Shown: positions 9,721 to 19,251 of the stretch, piece by piece
How positions within the stretch are numbered: the stretch's first letter is position 1
Layout of the letters: the number at the start of each line of letters is the position of its first letter
Origin: Roseibium polysiphoniae
GTDB taxonomy: Bacteria > Pseudomonadota > Alphaproteobacteria > Rhizobiales > Stappiaceae
DNA: 64,000 bases
Direction: 5' to 3'
Assembly: GCF_014842925.1 (NCBI RefSeq)
Contig: NZ_JACYXJ010000004.1
Location: forward strand, 434,001-498,000
Made by a program: the position numbers and the translations under genes
Notes under the pieces: generated by a model
Database searches by the model: none
What the model was told of the DNA's origin: nothing
Seen by the model: the letters and a program-made list of their open reading frames with translations, nothing else

Positions 9721-10983
9721 TCAGTTCTTGTAGATCCGGCCGCGTGCGCGTTCGAGGCGGCTCAGGATCTTGTCGAGATTGTCCGGCTTCACCATGAATT
9801 CCTGCAGGCCTTCCATGGCGACCTTCGCCATTTCAGCCGGGGCATCGCGGTCAAAGAACTGCGCAACTCCGCCTGGAGAGTTGGTGGACAGCATTTCAAA
9901 GCCCTGTTCCAGGAACTTGTCCTTGTCCACGCTCGATTGAGCATTCACCGGCAGCTGGCCAAGGTTCTTGCCATCGTTGATCCAGGTCTGAACGTCTGCG
10001 GAGGCAACGTAACGCAGGAATTCGCGAGCAGCTTCCTTGTTGGTGGCGTTCGACGGGATGTGGAACGTATCGGTCGGGGCGTCTTCAGCCAATTCAACGT
10101 CCGGGTTGATTTCCACGAACTGGTAGAAGTCCAGCTGATCGTCGGTCAGACCGGCGTCGCGCAGCGGAGCAACGGCGAAGTTACCCATCAGGTAGGCGGT
10201 AGCGTCGCCCTTGACCATGAACGGCAGGGCCTCCTGCCAGCTGTAGGAGGCGTGATTGTCGATGAATGCGCCCATATCGATCAGTTCGCGCCAGTTGGCG
10301 AACGTCTTGCGGACTTCATCGCTTTCCCAGGAAGCCTGACCTGTCAGCAGATCCATGTGGAAGTCGAAGCCGTTTGTGCGCATGTTCATGTAATCGAACC
10401 AGCCGCCGGCGGTCCAAAGGAACTTCGAGCCGATCGTGTAGCACTTGCGGCCGGAATCGATGATCTTTTGACAGTTGGCTTTTTCTTCTTCCCAGTTGGT
10501 GGGTTCAGACAGGCCGAGTTCGTCGAAGATGTCTTTCCGGTAGTAAACGCCCCACTGATAGTAGGTGTAGGGAACGCCCCACTGCTTGCCGTCGATCGTC
10601 ATAGCGCCTTTGGTTGAGGCGAGATTGTCTGCAATAGCAGGCTCGGCCCAAAGATCGGAGACGTCCTCGAAAAGCCCTGCCTCAACATATGGGCGCATGC
10701 GGTTGGCTGCATACCAAGTAGCAACGTCTGGTGCGTTGGCTGTCAGGAAGTTGCGGATTTGCGTTTTGTAAGCTTCCCGGTCAATGACGGTTGTTTCGAT
10801 TTTCAGATCTGGATGGAGTGTCTGGAAATCGCCGATCATCTTTTCCATCGTTGCCCGGGGCGCCGGGTTAGATGTGTCGAGGAAGATTTTAAAATCTCCG
10901 CTCAGGTCCGCCGCAAATGTTGAGCCTGTGTTCGCTGCAACAATGGCTAACGCCGCCGCTGTCATCTTCAGCATGGTATGCAT
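9721..10983 (-). CDS. ABC sugar importer periplasmic binding protein
   Basis: A 420-residue extracellular solute-binding protein of family 1. The start is the second of two adjacent ATGs, five bases after GGGAGG; the first, at 10986, is too close. A signal peptide follows (LKMTAAALAIVAANTGSTFAADLSG, cleavage near AFAA/ADL-like TFAA). The mature protein shows TSNPAPRATMEKMIGDFQTLHPDLKIE and the WGVPYTYYQWGVYYRKDIFDELGL region that is characteristic of maltose/raffinose-type binders. With GH36 and GH42 enzymes in the same operon it most probably binds alpha-galactosides in the periplasm. Confidence 0.92.
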   Translation of the reverse strand: MHTMLKMTAAALAIVAANTGSTFAADLSGDFKIFLDTSNPAPRATMEKMIGDFQTLHPDLKIETTVIDREAYKTQIRNFLTANAPDVATWYAANRMRPYVEAGLFEDVSDLWAEPAIADNLASTKGAMTIDGKQWGVPYTYYQWGVYYRKDIFDELGLSEPTNWEEEKANCQKIIDSGRKCYTIGSKFLWTAGGWFDYMNMRTNGFDFHMDLLTGQASWESDEVRKTFANWRELIDMGAFIDNHASYSWQEALPFMVKGDATAYLMGNFAVAPLRDAGLTDDQLDFYQFVEINPDVELAEDAPTDTFHIPSNATNKEAAREFLRYVASADVQTWINDGKNLGQLPVNAQSSVDKDKFLEQGFEMLSTNSPGGVAQFFDRDAPAEMAKVAMEGLQEFMVKPDNLDKILSRLERARGRIYKN

Positions 10984-11105
10984 CATTTCCTCCCATGGAA
11001 AAGTTCCAATATTTGGAACCAAGTTTTGTATATTGATACCTTGCTTTGGCTGAGTTAGGTTTGTCAACAGGCCTTGGGCAACAACAAGGACCATCGGAGG
11101 ACATG
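10984..11105. promoter_or_regulatory. Divergent control region with IclR-type operator palindrome
   Basis: This short region separates the galactoside operon (minus) from the IclR gene (plus). It holds the perfect inverted repeat GTTCCAATATTTGGAAC at 11003-11019, with 7-bp arms around TAT, just upstream of the binding-protein start. Its place between an IclR-family gene and its presumed target operon makes it the likely operator. Assignment to this regulator is inference. Confidence 0.65.
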
Positions 11106-11885
11106 ATGAACAAGCAGGACGGGGGAGACGGCACGGTTGGCAAAGCGTTGGCTGTTCTTGATCAGGTCGCTGCCGTGGGCCGACCGGTCCGGTTCACCGA
11201 AGTGCTTTCAGACAGTGTTCACCCGAAGGCCACTCTTTACCGACTGCTGCAAACGCTGGTGAGTCAGGGCATGCTGGCTTATGACAATCACCAGCAAACC
11301 TACTCTCTCGGCATGCGCCTTGTACGTCTTGCTCATGCGGCGTGGCGGCAGAGTTCGCTTGCGCCGATCGCAAGGCCATTCATAGAAGAACTGGCGAAGA
11401 CCGCCGGCGAGACTGTCCATTTGGCCCAGCTCGACAATGGCCAGGTTCTTTACGTCGACAAGCGCAATGCTGCGTCTCCGATCGAGATGTTTTCACAGGC
11501 AGGCAAGGTCGGTCCTTGTTATTGCACCGGTGTCGGCAAGGCGATGATGGCGTTTCTTGACGAGCCGGCACTCTCCCAGGTTCTGGAAAAACAGTCCTTC
11601 TACCGCTACACGCCCAACACCTTGACCTCTTCAGAAGAGATGCACAGTGAGCTTGCCGGTATCCGGAAAGATGGCGTTGCATTCGACCGGGAGGAACACG
11701 AGCCTGGTATCATTTGCATTGCAACACCAATCCTGTCGACGTCTGGACGCCCACTGGGAGCGCTTTCTGTCACGACGTCTACGCAGCGCAAGTCCCTGAA
11801 ACATCTTGAGAGCTTTCGCCCCGTCCTGTTGGAAACCGCGGCGAAGACCGCTGCGGCCGCCGAGAATTGGCAATTCCCCGGCTAG
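11106..11885 (+). CDS. IclR-family transcriptional regulator of the galactoside genes
   Basis: A 259-residue regulator. The start is the second ATG after CGGAGG; an ATG at 11103 would also work. Residues about 8-70 form the winged helix-turn-helix (GKALAVLDQVAAVGRPVRFTEV, then HPKATLYRLLQTLVSQGML), and about 85-255 the IclR effector domain with the KVGPCYCTGVGKAMMAFL and GVAFDREEHEPGIICIATPI signatures. It is divergent from the importer and galactose catabolism operon and followed by the importer's ATPase gene, so it likely senses a galactose-pathway metabolite. Confidence 0.9.
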   Translation: MNKQDGGDGTVGKALAVLDQVAAVGRPVRFTEVLSDSVHPKATLYRLLQTLVSQGMLAYDNHQQTYSLGMRLVRLAHAAWRQSSLAPIARPFIEELAKTAGETVHLAQLDNGQVLYVDKRNAASPIEMFSQAGKVGPCYCTGVGKAMMAFLDEPALSQVLEKQSFYRYTPNTLTSSEEMHSELAGIRKDGVAFDREEHEPGIICIATPILSTSGRPLGALSVTTSTQRKSLKHLESFRPVLLETAAKTAAAAENWQFPG

Positions 11886-11908
11886 ATCATTCAAGGAGTC
11901 TTTATCCC

Positions 11909-12970
11909 ATGTCAGGTGTCACGCTGACCAAGGCAGTGAAGAAATACGGCGATCTCGAGGTCGTTCACGGAGTGGATCTGACCGTTGAACACGGCGAGTT
12001 CTGTGTTTTTGTCGGGCCGTCTGGTTGCGGCAAGTCCACGTTGTTGCGGATGATCGCGGGGCTGGAAGAAACCACGGATGGGCAGATCGCAATCGGCGGG
12101 CGTGACGTCACTGCTGTCGATCCAGCCGACCGTGGCGTGGCAATGGTGTTTCAGACCTATGCGCTGTATCCGCATATGACTGTGGAAGAAAACATGGGCT
12201 TTGGCCTGAAGATGAACGGGCATCCAAAGGCGGAAATTGAGGCTAAGGTGTCCGAAGCCAGCCGGATCCTGAAGCTCGATCAATATCTGAAGCGTAAACC
12301 GAAGGCCTTGTCCGGCGGGCAGCGCCAACGGGTCTCGATCGGACGAGCCATCGTGCGTGGGCCAGAAGTCTTCCTGTTTGATGAGCCGCTCTCAAACCTC
12401 GATGCCGAGCTTCGGGTCGACATGCGGGTTGAAATCGCACGCCTGCATAAGGATATCGGCGCAACCATGATCTATGTGACCCATGATCAGGTTGAGGCGA
12501 TGACGCTTGCGGACAAGATTGTCGTGTTGAGGGCCGGTCACATTGAGCAGGTCGGTTCGCCAATGGAGCTCTATGCCAATCCGGATAACAAGTTTGTCGC
12601 CGGCTTTATTGGTTCTCCGAGCATGAATTTCGTTGAGGGCTTGGCCTCATCTGGTGCGGTGGTTGTGCCGGCCTTCGGCAACAAAGCCTTTAAGACGGAC
12701 CTAGCGCTGCCCAGTGAAGGCACTCCGGTCACCGTCGGGGTTCGTCCGCAGGACATCTCAATCGCGCCCGCGGAGTCTGGAGCCGAGGTGGATCTTACGG
12801 AGCAATTGGGCGGGGTTGCCTATACCTATCTGATCTGTCCGACGGGCGAACGTATCGTGGTAGAGACAAAAGGTGTGGAGGCTCCTGCATCAGGCTCCCA
12901 GGTCTGGCCATCACCGGCAGAGGACGCTCTCTTTCTGTTCGATGCAGAAACCGAGAAGCGCCTTCGCTAA
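11909..12970 (+). CDS. ABC sugar importer ATPase, MalK/UgpC type
   Basis: A 353-residue ATPase. The start is MSGVTLTKAVKKYG, preceded by AAGGAG. Walker A is GPSGCGKST, the signature motif is [17 protein letters not shown] and Walker B is [12 protein letters not shown], with the switch histidine in THDQVEAM. The C-terminal TOBE/regulatory extension (about residues 235-353) is typical of carbohydrate importers. It lies 23 bp after the IclR gene and should energise the permease pair encoded at 7846-9631, being the only ATPase close to that operon. Confidence 0.9.
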   Translation: MSGVTLTKAVKKYGDLEVVHGVDLTVEHGEFCVFVGPSGCGKSTLLRMIAGLEETTDGQIAIGGRDVTAVDPADRGVAMVFQTYALYPHMTVEENMGFGLKMNGHPKAEIEAKVSEASRILKLDQYLKRKPKALSGGQRQRVSIGRAIVRGPEVFLFDEPLSNLDAELRVDMRVEIARLHKDIGATMIYVTHDQVEAMTLADKIVVLRAGHIEQVGSPMELYANPDNKFVAGFIGSPSMNFVEGLASSGAVVVPAFGNKAFKTDLALPSEGTPVTVGVRPQDISIAPAESGAEVDLTEQLGGVAYTYLICPTGERIVVETKGVEAPASGSQVWPSPAEDALFLFDAETEKRLR

Positions 12971-13084
12971 CAACCGGCGATCTGGTGGTTGGAGATGGGC
13001 ACGCCAAGTCCGCGCTCTTTTGACCTCATTGCTTCTGGAGGCGACATTTCTGAAACTTGGCGCAAAAACGGATATAAGGCCGTC

Positions 13085-13771
13085 ATGTGCTTTCAGCTTT
13101 CAAAAGACATCGATGCGGTCATCTTCGATTGTGATGGCGTTCTGATCGATAGCGAAATCATCAGCGCGCGGGTGTTGATGGCTTCCCTGGATCAATTGGG
13201 TGTGAAGGTCGATTGGGCTTATTTCAAAGCTCATTTCCTTGGACGCAGCTTTCCAAAAGTTGCAGCTAGCATACGTACCGATTTCGAAGTGGATCTGCCC
13301 TCGGATTTCGAAGCTTGTTACAGGTCCAGCCTGCTTGAAGCGTTCGAGCAGGAGCTTCATCCCGTCGAGGGGGTTCAAAGTGTTATCGCAAACCTTGGCG
13401 TCAAAAGTTGTGTTGCAACGAGCAGCAGTCCGGAACGCGTTGCGCGTTCACTTGCGATTACCGGCCTGCGCCGCTTCTTTCATGACCGGGTTTTCACGGC
13501 CTCTGAAGTTGAGCGAGGAAAACCGGCGCCAGATCTTTTTCTGCACGCGGCAGCTTCTCTCGGCGTTTCGCCTGAGGCTTGTCTGGTGATTGAAGACAGC
13601 CTCCCAGGTCTTCAAGCTGCGCGCGCCGCAGGGATGGAAGTCTGGCACTTTGTTGGTGGCAGTCATCTTTCGGAAAGCGACGCCAAAAATGTGAAGATCC
13701 AACCACCAACACCGTTTTTTGACACTTGGTCCCGTTTTTTTGCTATGGCGCCAAAGTTGATGGCAGTTTGA
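13085..13771 (+). CDS. HAD-superfamily hydrolase, beta-phosphoglucomutase-like
   Basis: A 228-residue subfamily IA HAD phosphatase. Motif I is FDCDGVLIDSE, motif II the TSSSPERV segment, motif III the lysine in ERGKPAPDLF and motif IV VIEDSLPGLQAA. A cap domain occupies the space after motif I. I start it at MCFQLSKDIDAVIF; a weak AAGG precedes this start and the longer frame adds unconserved residues. It lies just ahead of the SorC-type regulator and the polyol importer, so a role in dephosphorylating a polyol- or hexose-phosphate by-product is plausible but unproven. Confidence 0.85.
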   Translation: MCFQLSKDIDAVIFDCDGVLIDSEIISARVLMASLDQLGVKVDWAYFKAHFLGRSFPKVAASIRTDFEVDLPSDFEACYRSSLLEAFEQELHPVEGVQSVIANLGVKSCVATSSSPERVARSLAITGLRRFFHDRVFTASEVERGKPAPDLFLHAAASLGVSPEACLVIEDSLPGLQAARAAGMEVWHFVGGSHLSESDAKNVKIQPPTPFFDTWSRFFAMAPKLMAV

Positions 13772-13792
13772 ATACAGGCTCAAGGCTGACTT

Positions 13793-14749
13793 ATGGCGAC
13801 TAAGACAGAAAGCGACCCCACCCGTCTGGATGACGCAGCACGTGCGGGTTGGCTCTACTATGTTGCCGGGAATACGCAGGACGAGATCGCCCGCAAGCTC
13901 GGGATCTCAAGGCAGACAGCCCAGAGGCTTGTGTCCTTGGCCGTCAGCGAGCGACTGATCAAGGTTCGTCTTGATCATCCGATCGCGCATTGCATGGAAC
14001 TCGCAGAAAAGATGAAGGACCGTTTCGGTCTCAAGATGTGCGAGATCGTTCCAAGCGACCCCGTCAATCCCCTGTCCATCATCGGTCTTGCGCAGGCGGC
14101 AGCAACAGAGATGGAGCGGCACCTCAAGGCGGCAGAGCCCAAGGTGATTGCTTTTGGGACTGGCAGAGCTCTCAGGGCGTCCGTTGATCAGCTGCCGGCA
14201 ATGGATTGCCCGCAGCATCGAATTGTTTCGCTTCTTGGCAATATGAATTCAGATGGTTCGGCATCTGCCTACAACGTCATTATTCGAATGGCGGACCGGA
14301 TCAACGCCCGACACTACCCCATGCCCTTGCCAGTGTTCGCGAGATCAACCGAGGAGCGAACGCTTCTTCACAATCAAGAGCCGGTTCATAACATCCTCGA
14401 ACTGTCCAAGAAGGCAGATGTTACCTTTGTTGGCATCGGCAACATGGATGATACGGCTCCACTTTTCATTGACGGCTTTATCGACCGTTCGGAGCTTGAT
14501 GCGCTTAACGCTGCAGGAGCTGCTGGTGAAATTACCAGCTGGGTATTTGACGGTGATGGTCAGCTTATCGAAGGCTTGACCAATAGCCGGGTCGCGAGTG
14601 CGCCATTGGTTCCATTCAGCGAAAAGCCGATTGTCGGGATAGCGGCCGGAGACCTCAAGGTCGATTCAATCCTTGGTGCCTTGGCAGGCCACCTCGTCAA
14701 TGGACTGATCACCAATGAAGCAACGGCCGAACTTCTCCTGGCTCGTTGA
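13793..14749 (+). CDS. SorC-family sugar-binding transcriptional regulator
   Basis: A 318-residue regulator with an N-terminal helix-turn-helix (YYVAGNTQDEIARKLGISRQTAQRLVSLAV, about residues 20-50) and a C-terminal sugar-phosphate-binding domain. Typical SorC elements are visible: VIAFGTGRALRASVDQL, HRIVSLLGNMNSDGSASAYN, VGIGNMDDTAPL and the C-terminal GIAAGDLKVDSILGAL. It sits just upstream of the smoEFGK operon and is its likely regulator, responding to a polyol or its phosphate. Confidence 0.9.
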   Translation: MATKTESDPTRLDDAARAGWLYYVAGNTQDEIARKLGISRQTAQRLVSLAVSERLIKVRLDHPIAHCMELAEKMKDRFGLKMCEIVPSDPVNPLSIIGLAQAAATEMERHLKAAEPKVIAFGTGRALRASVDQLPAMDCPQHRIVSLLGNMNSDGSASAYNVIIRMADRINARHYPMPLPVFARSTEERTLLHNQEPVHNILELSKKADVTFVGIGNMDDTAPLFIDGFIDRSELDALNAAGAAGEITSWVFDGDGQLIEGLTNSRVASAPLVPFSEKPIVGIAAGDLKVDSILGALAGHLVNGLITNEATAELLLAR

Positions 14750-15019
14750 GGCTCTTCAGAAGACCGTTCTGCACTGACTAAAAATTGAGCTTTCGCCATT
14801 GCTCACGCTTTAGGCGATTTTGCCGGCTTTGAGGTCAAATCTCTCTCGGTGTCGAGCAAAGTTCCTACACATTAATTACCTGATTTTGTTTCTTTTTTTG
14901 CAATGCAGCAACGAAAGTTCCGCTGTGGCGTTGCGCTGCAGCTTGACGTGTTGCGACTCTTTTGTGAATAATTGCCCGCCTAATTAGCAAATGCTCATCT
15001 TGAGCTTTGGGAGGAAAAT
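14750..15019 (+). promoter_or_regulatory. Promoter region of the polyol operon
   Basis: This is 270 bp without a gene. An AT-rich stretch is followed by an imperfect inverted repeat, TGCAGCAACG at about 14904-14913 against CGTTGCGCTGCA at about 14929-14940, which may be an operator. A possible promoter follows: TTGACG at 14943-14948, an 18-bp spacer and AATAAT at 14967-14972. A strong GGGAGG ribosome site precedes smoE. Assignments are by eye. Confidence 0.45.
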
Positions 15020-16330
15020 ATGACCCTTTTTTCACGCGCCCTCTTGGGTGCGACTGCACTGACGCTCGTGGCTTCACCTGCGCTTGCCGAGAAGCTGACC
15101 ATCGCGACGGTCAACAACGGCGACATGATCCGCATGCAGAAGCTGGCCGATGACTTCACGGCGAAAAACCCGGACATCGAGCTGGAATGGCTCACGATGG
15201 AAGAAAACGTGCTGCGCCAGCGCGTCACAACGGACATTGCGACCAAGGGTGGACAGTTCGATGTGATGACCATCGGCACATATGAAGTGCCGATCTGGGG
15301 CAAGCAAGGCTGGCTCGTATCCCTAAATGACCTTCCTGCCGAATATGATGTCGACGACATTCTTCCGGCGATCCGTGGCGGTTTGACCATCGATGGTGAG
15401 CTCTACGCGGCACCATTTTACGGTGAGAGTTCTATGGTCATGTACCGGAAGGACCTGATGGAGAAAGCCGGTCTCGAAATGCCGGATGCGCCAACTTGGG
15501 AATTCATCGGTAAGGCGGCTCGCGCCATGACCGACAAGGACAACGAAGTCTACGGTGTTTGTCTGCGCGGCAAGGCAGGCTGGGGCGAGAACATGGCGTT
15601 CTTGACCGCCACCGCGAACTCCTTCGGTGCACGTTGGTTTGATGAAAACTGGGCGCCGCAGTTTGACAGTGAAGCCTGGAAGAACGCGCTCACCTTCTAC
15701 CTCGACCTGATGGAAGACGCAGGCCCTCCAGGAGCGTCCTCAAACGGCTTCAACGAGAACCTGTCTCTGTTCCAAACCGGCAAATGCGGCATGTGGATTG
15801 ACGCCACAGTGGCTGCGTCCTTCGTGACCAACCCTGCCGACAGCACCGTTGCCGATCAGGTCGGCTTCGCACTCGCACCGGACAATGGTCTTGGCAAGCG
15901 TGGCAACTGGCTCTGGGCATGGTCTCTGGCAATCCCGGCTGGAACTCAGAAGGAAGAAGCTGCCAAGAAGTTCATCGACTGGGCGACTTCCAAGGAATAC
16001 CTCGAGCTCGTAGCTGAGAAGGAAGGCTGGGCGAATGTGCCTCCTGGAACCCGGACTTCGCTCTACGAGAACCCGGAATACCAGAAGGTGCCTTTTGCCA
16101 AGATGACGCTTGATAGCATCAACTCGGCAGATCCGACCAACCCGACGGTTGATCCGGTGCCTTACGTTGGTGTCCAGTTCGTCGCAATCCCGGAATTCCA
16201 GGGCATTGCAACCGCGGTAGGACAGGCTTTTGCAGCAGCACTCGCTGGAAACGTCACCGCAGATGAAGCTCTGGCGAACGCCCAGGCGATCACCGAGCGC
16301 ACAATGAAGAAGTCTGGTTACATTAAGTAA
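15020..16330 (+). CDS. smoE: Sorbitol/mannitol ABC importer binding protein
   Basis: A 436-residue periplasmic binding protein with a clear signal peptide (LFSRALLGATALTLVASPALAEK, cleavage after ALA). The mature part, with EEQVLRQ-like MEENVLRQRVTTDIATKGGQFDVMTIG and ETPIWG-like YEVPIWGKQGWLVSL, closely recalls SmoE of Rhodobacter sphaeroides. It binds hexitols in the periplasm and delivers them to SmoFG. The gene context (permeases, ATPase, mannitol 2-dehydrogenase, fructokinase) supports the polyol assignment. Confidence 0.93.
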   Translation: MTLFSRALLGATALTLVASPALAEKLTIATVNNGDMIRMQKLADDFTAKNPDIELEWLTMEENVLRQRVTTDIATKGGQFDVMTIGTYEVPIWGKQGWLVSLNDLPAEYDVDDILPAIRGGLTIDGELYAAPFYGESSMVMYRKDLMEKAGLEMPDAPTWEFIGKAARAMTDKDNEVYGVCLRGKAGWGENMAFLTATANSFGARWFDENWAPQFDSEAWKNALTFYLDLMEDAGPPGASSNGFNENLSLFQTGKCGMWIDATVAASFVTNPADSTVADQVGFALAPDNGLGKRGNWLWAWSLAIPAGTQKEEAAKKFIDWATSKEYLELVAEKEGWANVPPGTRTSLYENPEYQKVPFAKMTLDSINSADPTNPTVDPVPYVGVQFVAIPEFQGIATAVGQAFAAALAGNVTADEALANAQAITERTMKKSGYIK

Positions 16331-16344
16331 TCGATGTCTGACTT

Positions 16345-16379
16345 GAGACCGATCCATGGCGGATCGGTCTCGCTTTTTT
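16345..16379 (+). terminator. Intercistronic terminator hairpin between smoE and smoF
   Basis: A perfect 11-bp stem, GAGACCGATCC against GGATCGGTCTC, closes a 5-nt ATGGC loop and is followed by GCTTTTTTC. It lies 14 bp after the smoE stop. It has all marks of a rho-independent terminator and would let smoE be made in excess over the membrane genes by partial read-through. Confidence 0.88.
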
Positions 16380-16400
16380 CGTTCCGAACTGGCTGGACCA

Positions 16401-17273
16401 ATGGCTACCGCTCATTCTCGTGCCGCGGCGCGGTTCATGATTTCTCCTGCTGTGCTTTTGCTGCTTGGCTGGATGATCGTTCCGCTCTCCATGACCGTCT
16501 ACTTTTCCTTCCTGAGCTACAATCTTCTGATGCCGGGAATGGAAGAGTTCATCGGCTTCACCAACTACGAGTTCTTTCTCACGGACCCGGCGTTTTTTGA
16601 GGCGCTGACCAACACCATTCTGCTGGTCGTCGGAGTGCTCTTCATCACCATTGTGGGCGGAACAGCTCTCGCATTGCTTCTGGATCAGCCGTTTTGGGGA
16701 CAGGGCATCGTTCGTATTCTGGTGATTGCTCCATTCTTCGTGATGCCGACGGTGTCAGCTCTGGTCTGGAAGAACATGTTCATGAACCCGGTCAATGGGC
16801 TTTTCGCTCATATGGCCAAGGGCATGGGGCTGGAGCCTTTTGACTTTCTCGCGCATGCCCCGCTGTTTTCGATCATTCTGATCGTCGCCTGGCAATGGCT
16901 GCCTTTTGCGACGCTTATTCTCCTCACCGCGCTTCAGTCACTTGATCAGGAGCAGCTTGAAGCTTCCGAAATGGACGGCGCAAACTTCGGCAGCCGGTTC
17001 ATCTATATCGTGCTCCCGCACATGTCCCGTGCGATCACGGTGGTTATCCTCATTCAGACAATTTTCCTCTTGTCCGTTTTCGCCGAGATCCTGGTCACAA
17101 CCAATGGCGGGCCGGGGTATGCGTCCACCAACATCACCTACCTCGTCTATGCACAGTCGCTTTTGCAGTTCGACGTCGGGGGCGGCTCAGCCGGCGGCAT
17201 CATTGCTGTCATTCTCGCCAACATCGTTGCGATCTTCCTGATGAGGATGATCGGCAAGAATCTGGAGGCTTGA
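16401..17273 (+). CDS. smoF: Sorbitol/mannitol ABC importer permease
   Basis: A 290-residue permease. The in-frame ATG at 16356 lies inside the loop of the terminator hairpin and would place the start within a strong stem, so I use MATAHSRAAARFMISP at 16401. Six membrane helices begin at FMISPAVLLLLGWMIVPLSM. The EAA loop is QLEASEMDGANFGSRFIYIVLPHMSRA, and the LVTTNGGPGYASTNITYLVY region marks it as the MalF-type partner. It overlaps no neighbour; smoG begins two bases after its stop. Confidence 0.88.
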   Translation: MATAHSRAAARFMISPAVLLLLGWMIVPLSMTVYFSFLSYNLLMPGMEEFIGFTNYEFFLTDPAFFEALTNTILLVVGVLFITIVGGTALALLLDQPFWGQGIVRILVIAPFFVMPTVSALVWKNMFMNPVNGLFAHMAKGMGLEPFDFLAHAPLFSIILIVAWQWLPFATLILLTALQSLDQEQLEASEMDGANFGSRFIYIVLPHMSRAITVVILIQTIFLLSVFAEILVTTNGGPGYASTNITYLVYAQSLLQFDVGGGSAGGIIAVILANIVAIFLMRMIGKNLEA

Positions 17274-17275
17274 TC

Positions 17276-18106
17276 ATGGCGCGGCGCGTTTCCAATCAGC
17301 GAAAGTTTGTGGTCACACTTATAGCCTGGGCGATCGGATTGACCATTTTCTTTCCGATCCTCTGGACCATTCTGACAAGCTTCAAAACCGAGGCGGAGGC
17401 GATAGCATCGCCTCCCTCCTTCCTGCTGTTCGACTGGACCTTGGAGAACTACTCCGAAGTCAATGAACGGTCAGATTACTTTCTGCACTTCATGAACTCG
17501 GTGATCATCTCACTTGGCTCGACCCTGCTGGGCCTTGCAATTGCAATCCCGGCCGCCTGGTCCATGGCGTTTGTTCCGGGAAAGCGGACCAAGGACATCC
17601 TGATGTGGATGTTGTCCACCAAGATGCTCCCACCAGTGGGCGTCTTGATACCGATTTATCTGTTGTTCCGTGACTTCGGGCTTCTCGACACACGGCTGGG
17701 TCTGGTGATCGTTCTCACGTTGATCAATCTGCCGATCATTGTCTGGATGCTGTTCACGTACTTCAAGGAAATCCCTGGAGAAATCCTGGAAGCGGCACGT
17801 ATGGACGGAGCGACGCTCTGGAACGAGGTCGTGCACGTCCTCACACCCATGGCCGTTCCGGGCATCGCATCGACGCTCCTCCTGAACGTCATTCTTGCCT
17901 GGAACGAGGCGTTCTGGACCCTCAATCTGACGGCGGCAAAAGCCGCTCCGCTCACTGCCTTCATCGCGAGCTATTCCAGCCCGGAAGGTCTCTTCTACGC
18001 AAAGCTTTCGGCTGCCTCGACATTGGCCATCGCTCCGATCCTGATTCTTGGCTGGTTTAGCCAGAAGCAGTTGGTACGTGGCCTGACCTTTGGCGCTGTG
18101 AAATAG
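17276..18106 (+). CDS. smoG: Sorbitol/mannitol ABC importer permease
   Basis: A 276-residue MalG-type permease with six helices. A TGGAGG ribosome site seven bases upstream selects the ATG at 17276 over an in-frame TTG at 17270. The EAA loop reads [28 protein letters not shown], and the C-terminus [12 protein letters not shown] is typical. With SmoF it forms the hexitol channel in the inner membrane. Confidence 0.92.
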   Translation: MARRVSNQRKFVVTLIAWAIGLTIFFPILWTILTSFKTEAEAIASPPSFLLFDWTLENYSEVNERSDYFLHFMNSVIISLGSTLLGLAIAIPAAWSMAFVPGKRTKDILMWMLSTKMLPPVGVLIPIYLLFRDFGLLDTRLGLVIVLTLINLPIIVWMLFTYFKEIPGEILEAARMDGATLWNEVVHVLTPMAVPGIASTLLLNVILAWNEAFWTLNLTAAKAAPLTAFIASYSSPEGLFYAKLSAASTLAIAPILILGWFSQKQLVRGLTFGAVK

Positions 18107-18117
18107 GAAATCTGACC

Positions 18118-19119
18118 ATGGGTAAGATATCTCTCAAACAAGTCACCAAGGCATTTGGCGATGTCGAAGTCATTCGACCGTTAGACCTCGATATTGAAGA
18201 CGGAGAATTTGTTGTTTTCGTTGGTCCGTCGGGATGTGGCAAGTCGACCTTGTTGCGTTTGATCGCAGGTCTCGAAGACGTCACGGATGGGCATATCGAG
18301 ATCGACGGCAAGGATGCGACAGAAGTGGCGCCGGCAAAACGCGGGCTGGCCATGGTGTTCCAGTCCTACGCTCTCTATCCGCACATGTCCGTTCGCAAGA
18401 ACATCGCCTTCCCGCTGAAGATGGCCAAGATCGACCCGGCAGAACAGGAACGACGTGTCTCGTCTGCAGCCGCGACCTTGAACCTGACCGATTATCTGGA
18501 CCGCCGTCCCGGCCAGCTCTCTGGCGGTCAACGTCAGCGGGTTGCGATTGGCCGTGCGATTGTCCGTGAGCCCTCCGCCTTCCTGTTTGACGAACCGCTC
18601 TCCAATCTTGATGCGGCATTGCGCGTCAACATGAGGCTGGAGATATCGGAACTGCACCAATCGCTGAAGACGACCATGGTGTATGTGACGCACGATCAGG
18701 TCGAGGCAATGACAATGGCCGACAAGATCGTCGTGTTGCAGGCCGGCCGCATTGAGCAAGTCGGATCTCCGCTGGACCTGTACCGTGCTCCGGCGAACAA
18801 GTTCGTTGCCGGATTTATCGGTTCGCCCAAGATGAATTTCGTTGAGGGTGCGGAGGCCGAGAAGCATGGCGCGCATAGCATTGGCATCCGTCCGGAGCAT
18901 CTAAGTCTTTCAGCAACTTCTGGAACCTGGATGGGTAAGGTCGGCGTTGCCGAGCACCTCGGGTCTGACACCTTCCTTTACGTACATGTCGATGGGCTCG
19001 CGCCCATGACCGTTCGTGTTCAGGGAGAGGCGGGTGTTCACCATGGTGACATCGTCCACGTCACGCCAATGCCGGAGCATCTTCATCGTTTCGACGCTGA
19101 CGGACAAACCCTTCGATAA
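18118..19119 (+). CDS. smoK: Sorbitol/mannitol ABC importer ATPase
   Basis: A 333-residue MalK-type ATPase with Walker [10 protein letters not shown], signature [18 protein letters not shown], Walker [12 protein letters not shown] and switch THDQVEAM, followed by a TOBE-type C-terminal domain (about 235-333). It begins 11 bp after smoG and would power SmoFG. It closely parallels the ATPase at 11909 but clusters with the polyol genes. Confidence 0.93.
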   Translation: MGKISLKQVTKAFGDVEVIRPLDLDIEDGEFVVFVGPSGCGKSTLLRLIAGLEDVTDGHIEIDGKDATEVAPAKRGLAMVFQSYALYPHMSVRKNIAFPLKMAKIDPAEQERRVSSAAATLNLTDYLDRRPGQLSGGQRQRVAIGRAIVREPSAFLFDEPLSNLDAALRVNMRLEISELHQSLKTTMVYVTHDQVEAMTMADKIVVLQAGRIEQVGSPLDLYRAPANKFVAGFIGSPKMNFVEGAEAEKHGAHSIGIRPEHLSLSATSGTWMGKVGVAEHLGSDTFLYVHVDGLAPMTVRVQGEAGVHHGDIVHVTPMPEHLHRFDADGQTLR

Positions 19120-19251
19120 GCTCTGATGAGGCCTGCGGGTCGTGTTCTCGCTCAAGCCGGCTTTGGGAGCAGATGCACTCGCTCTGCCGTCTTCTTCTGC
19201 AACTTCGCCCTCAGGCGAAATCAAATGCCAGTAAATCTGTAAGAGGCGAAT

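Noticed and set aside
16356..16400. N-terminal extension of smoF from the ATG at 16356
   Set aside because: This ATG lies in the loop of a perfect terminator stem and lacks a ribosome site; the later start fits the family better.
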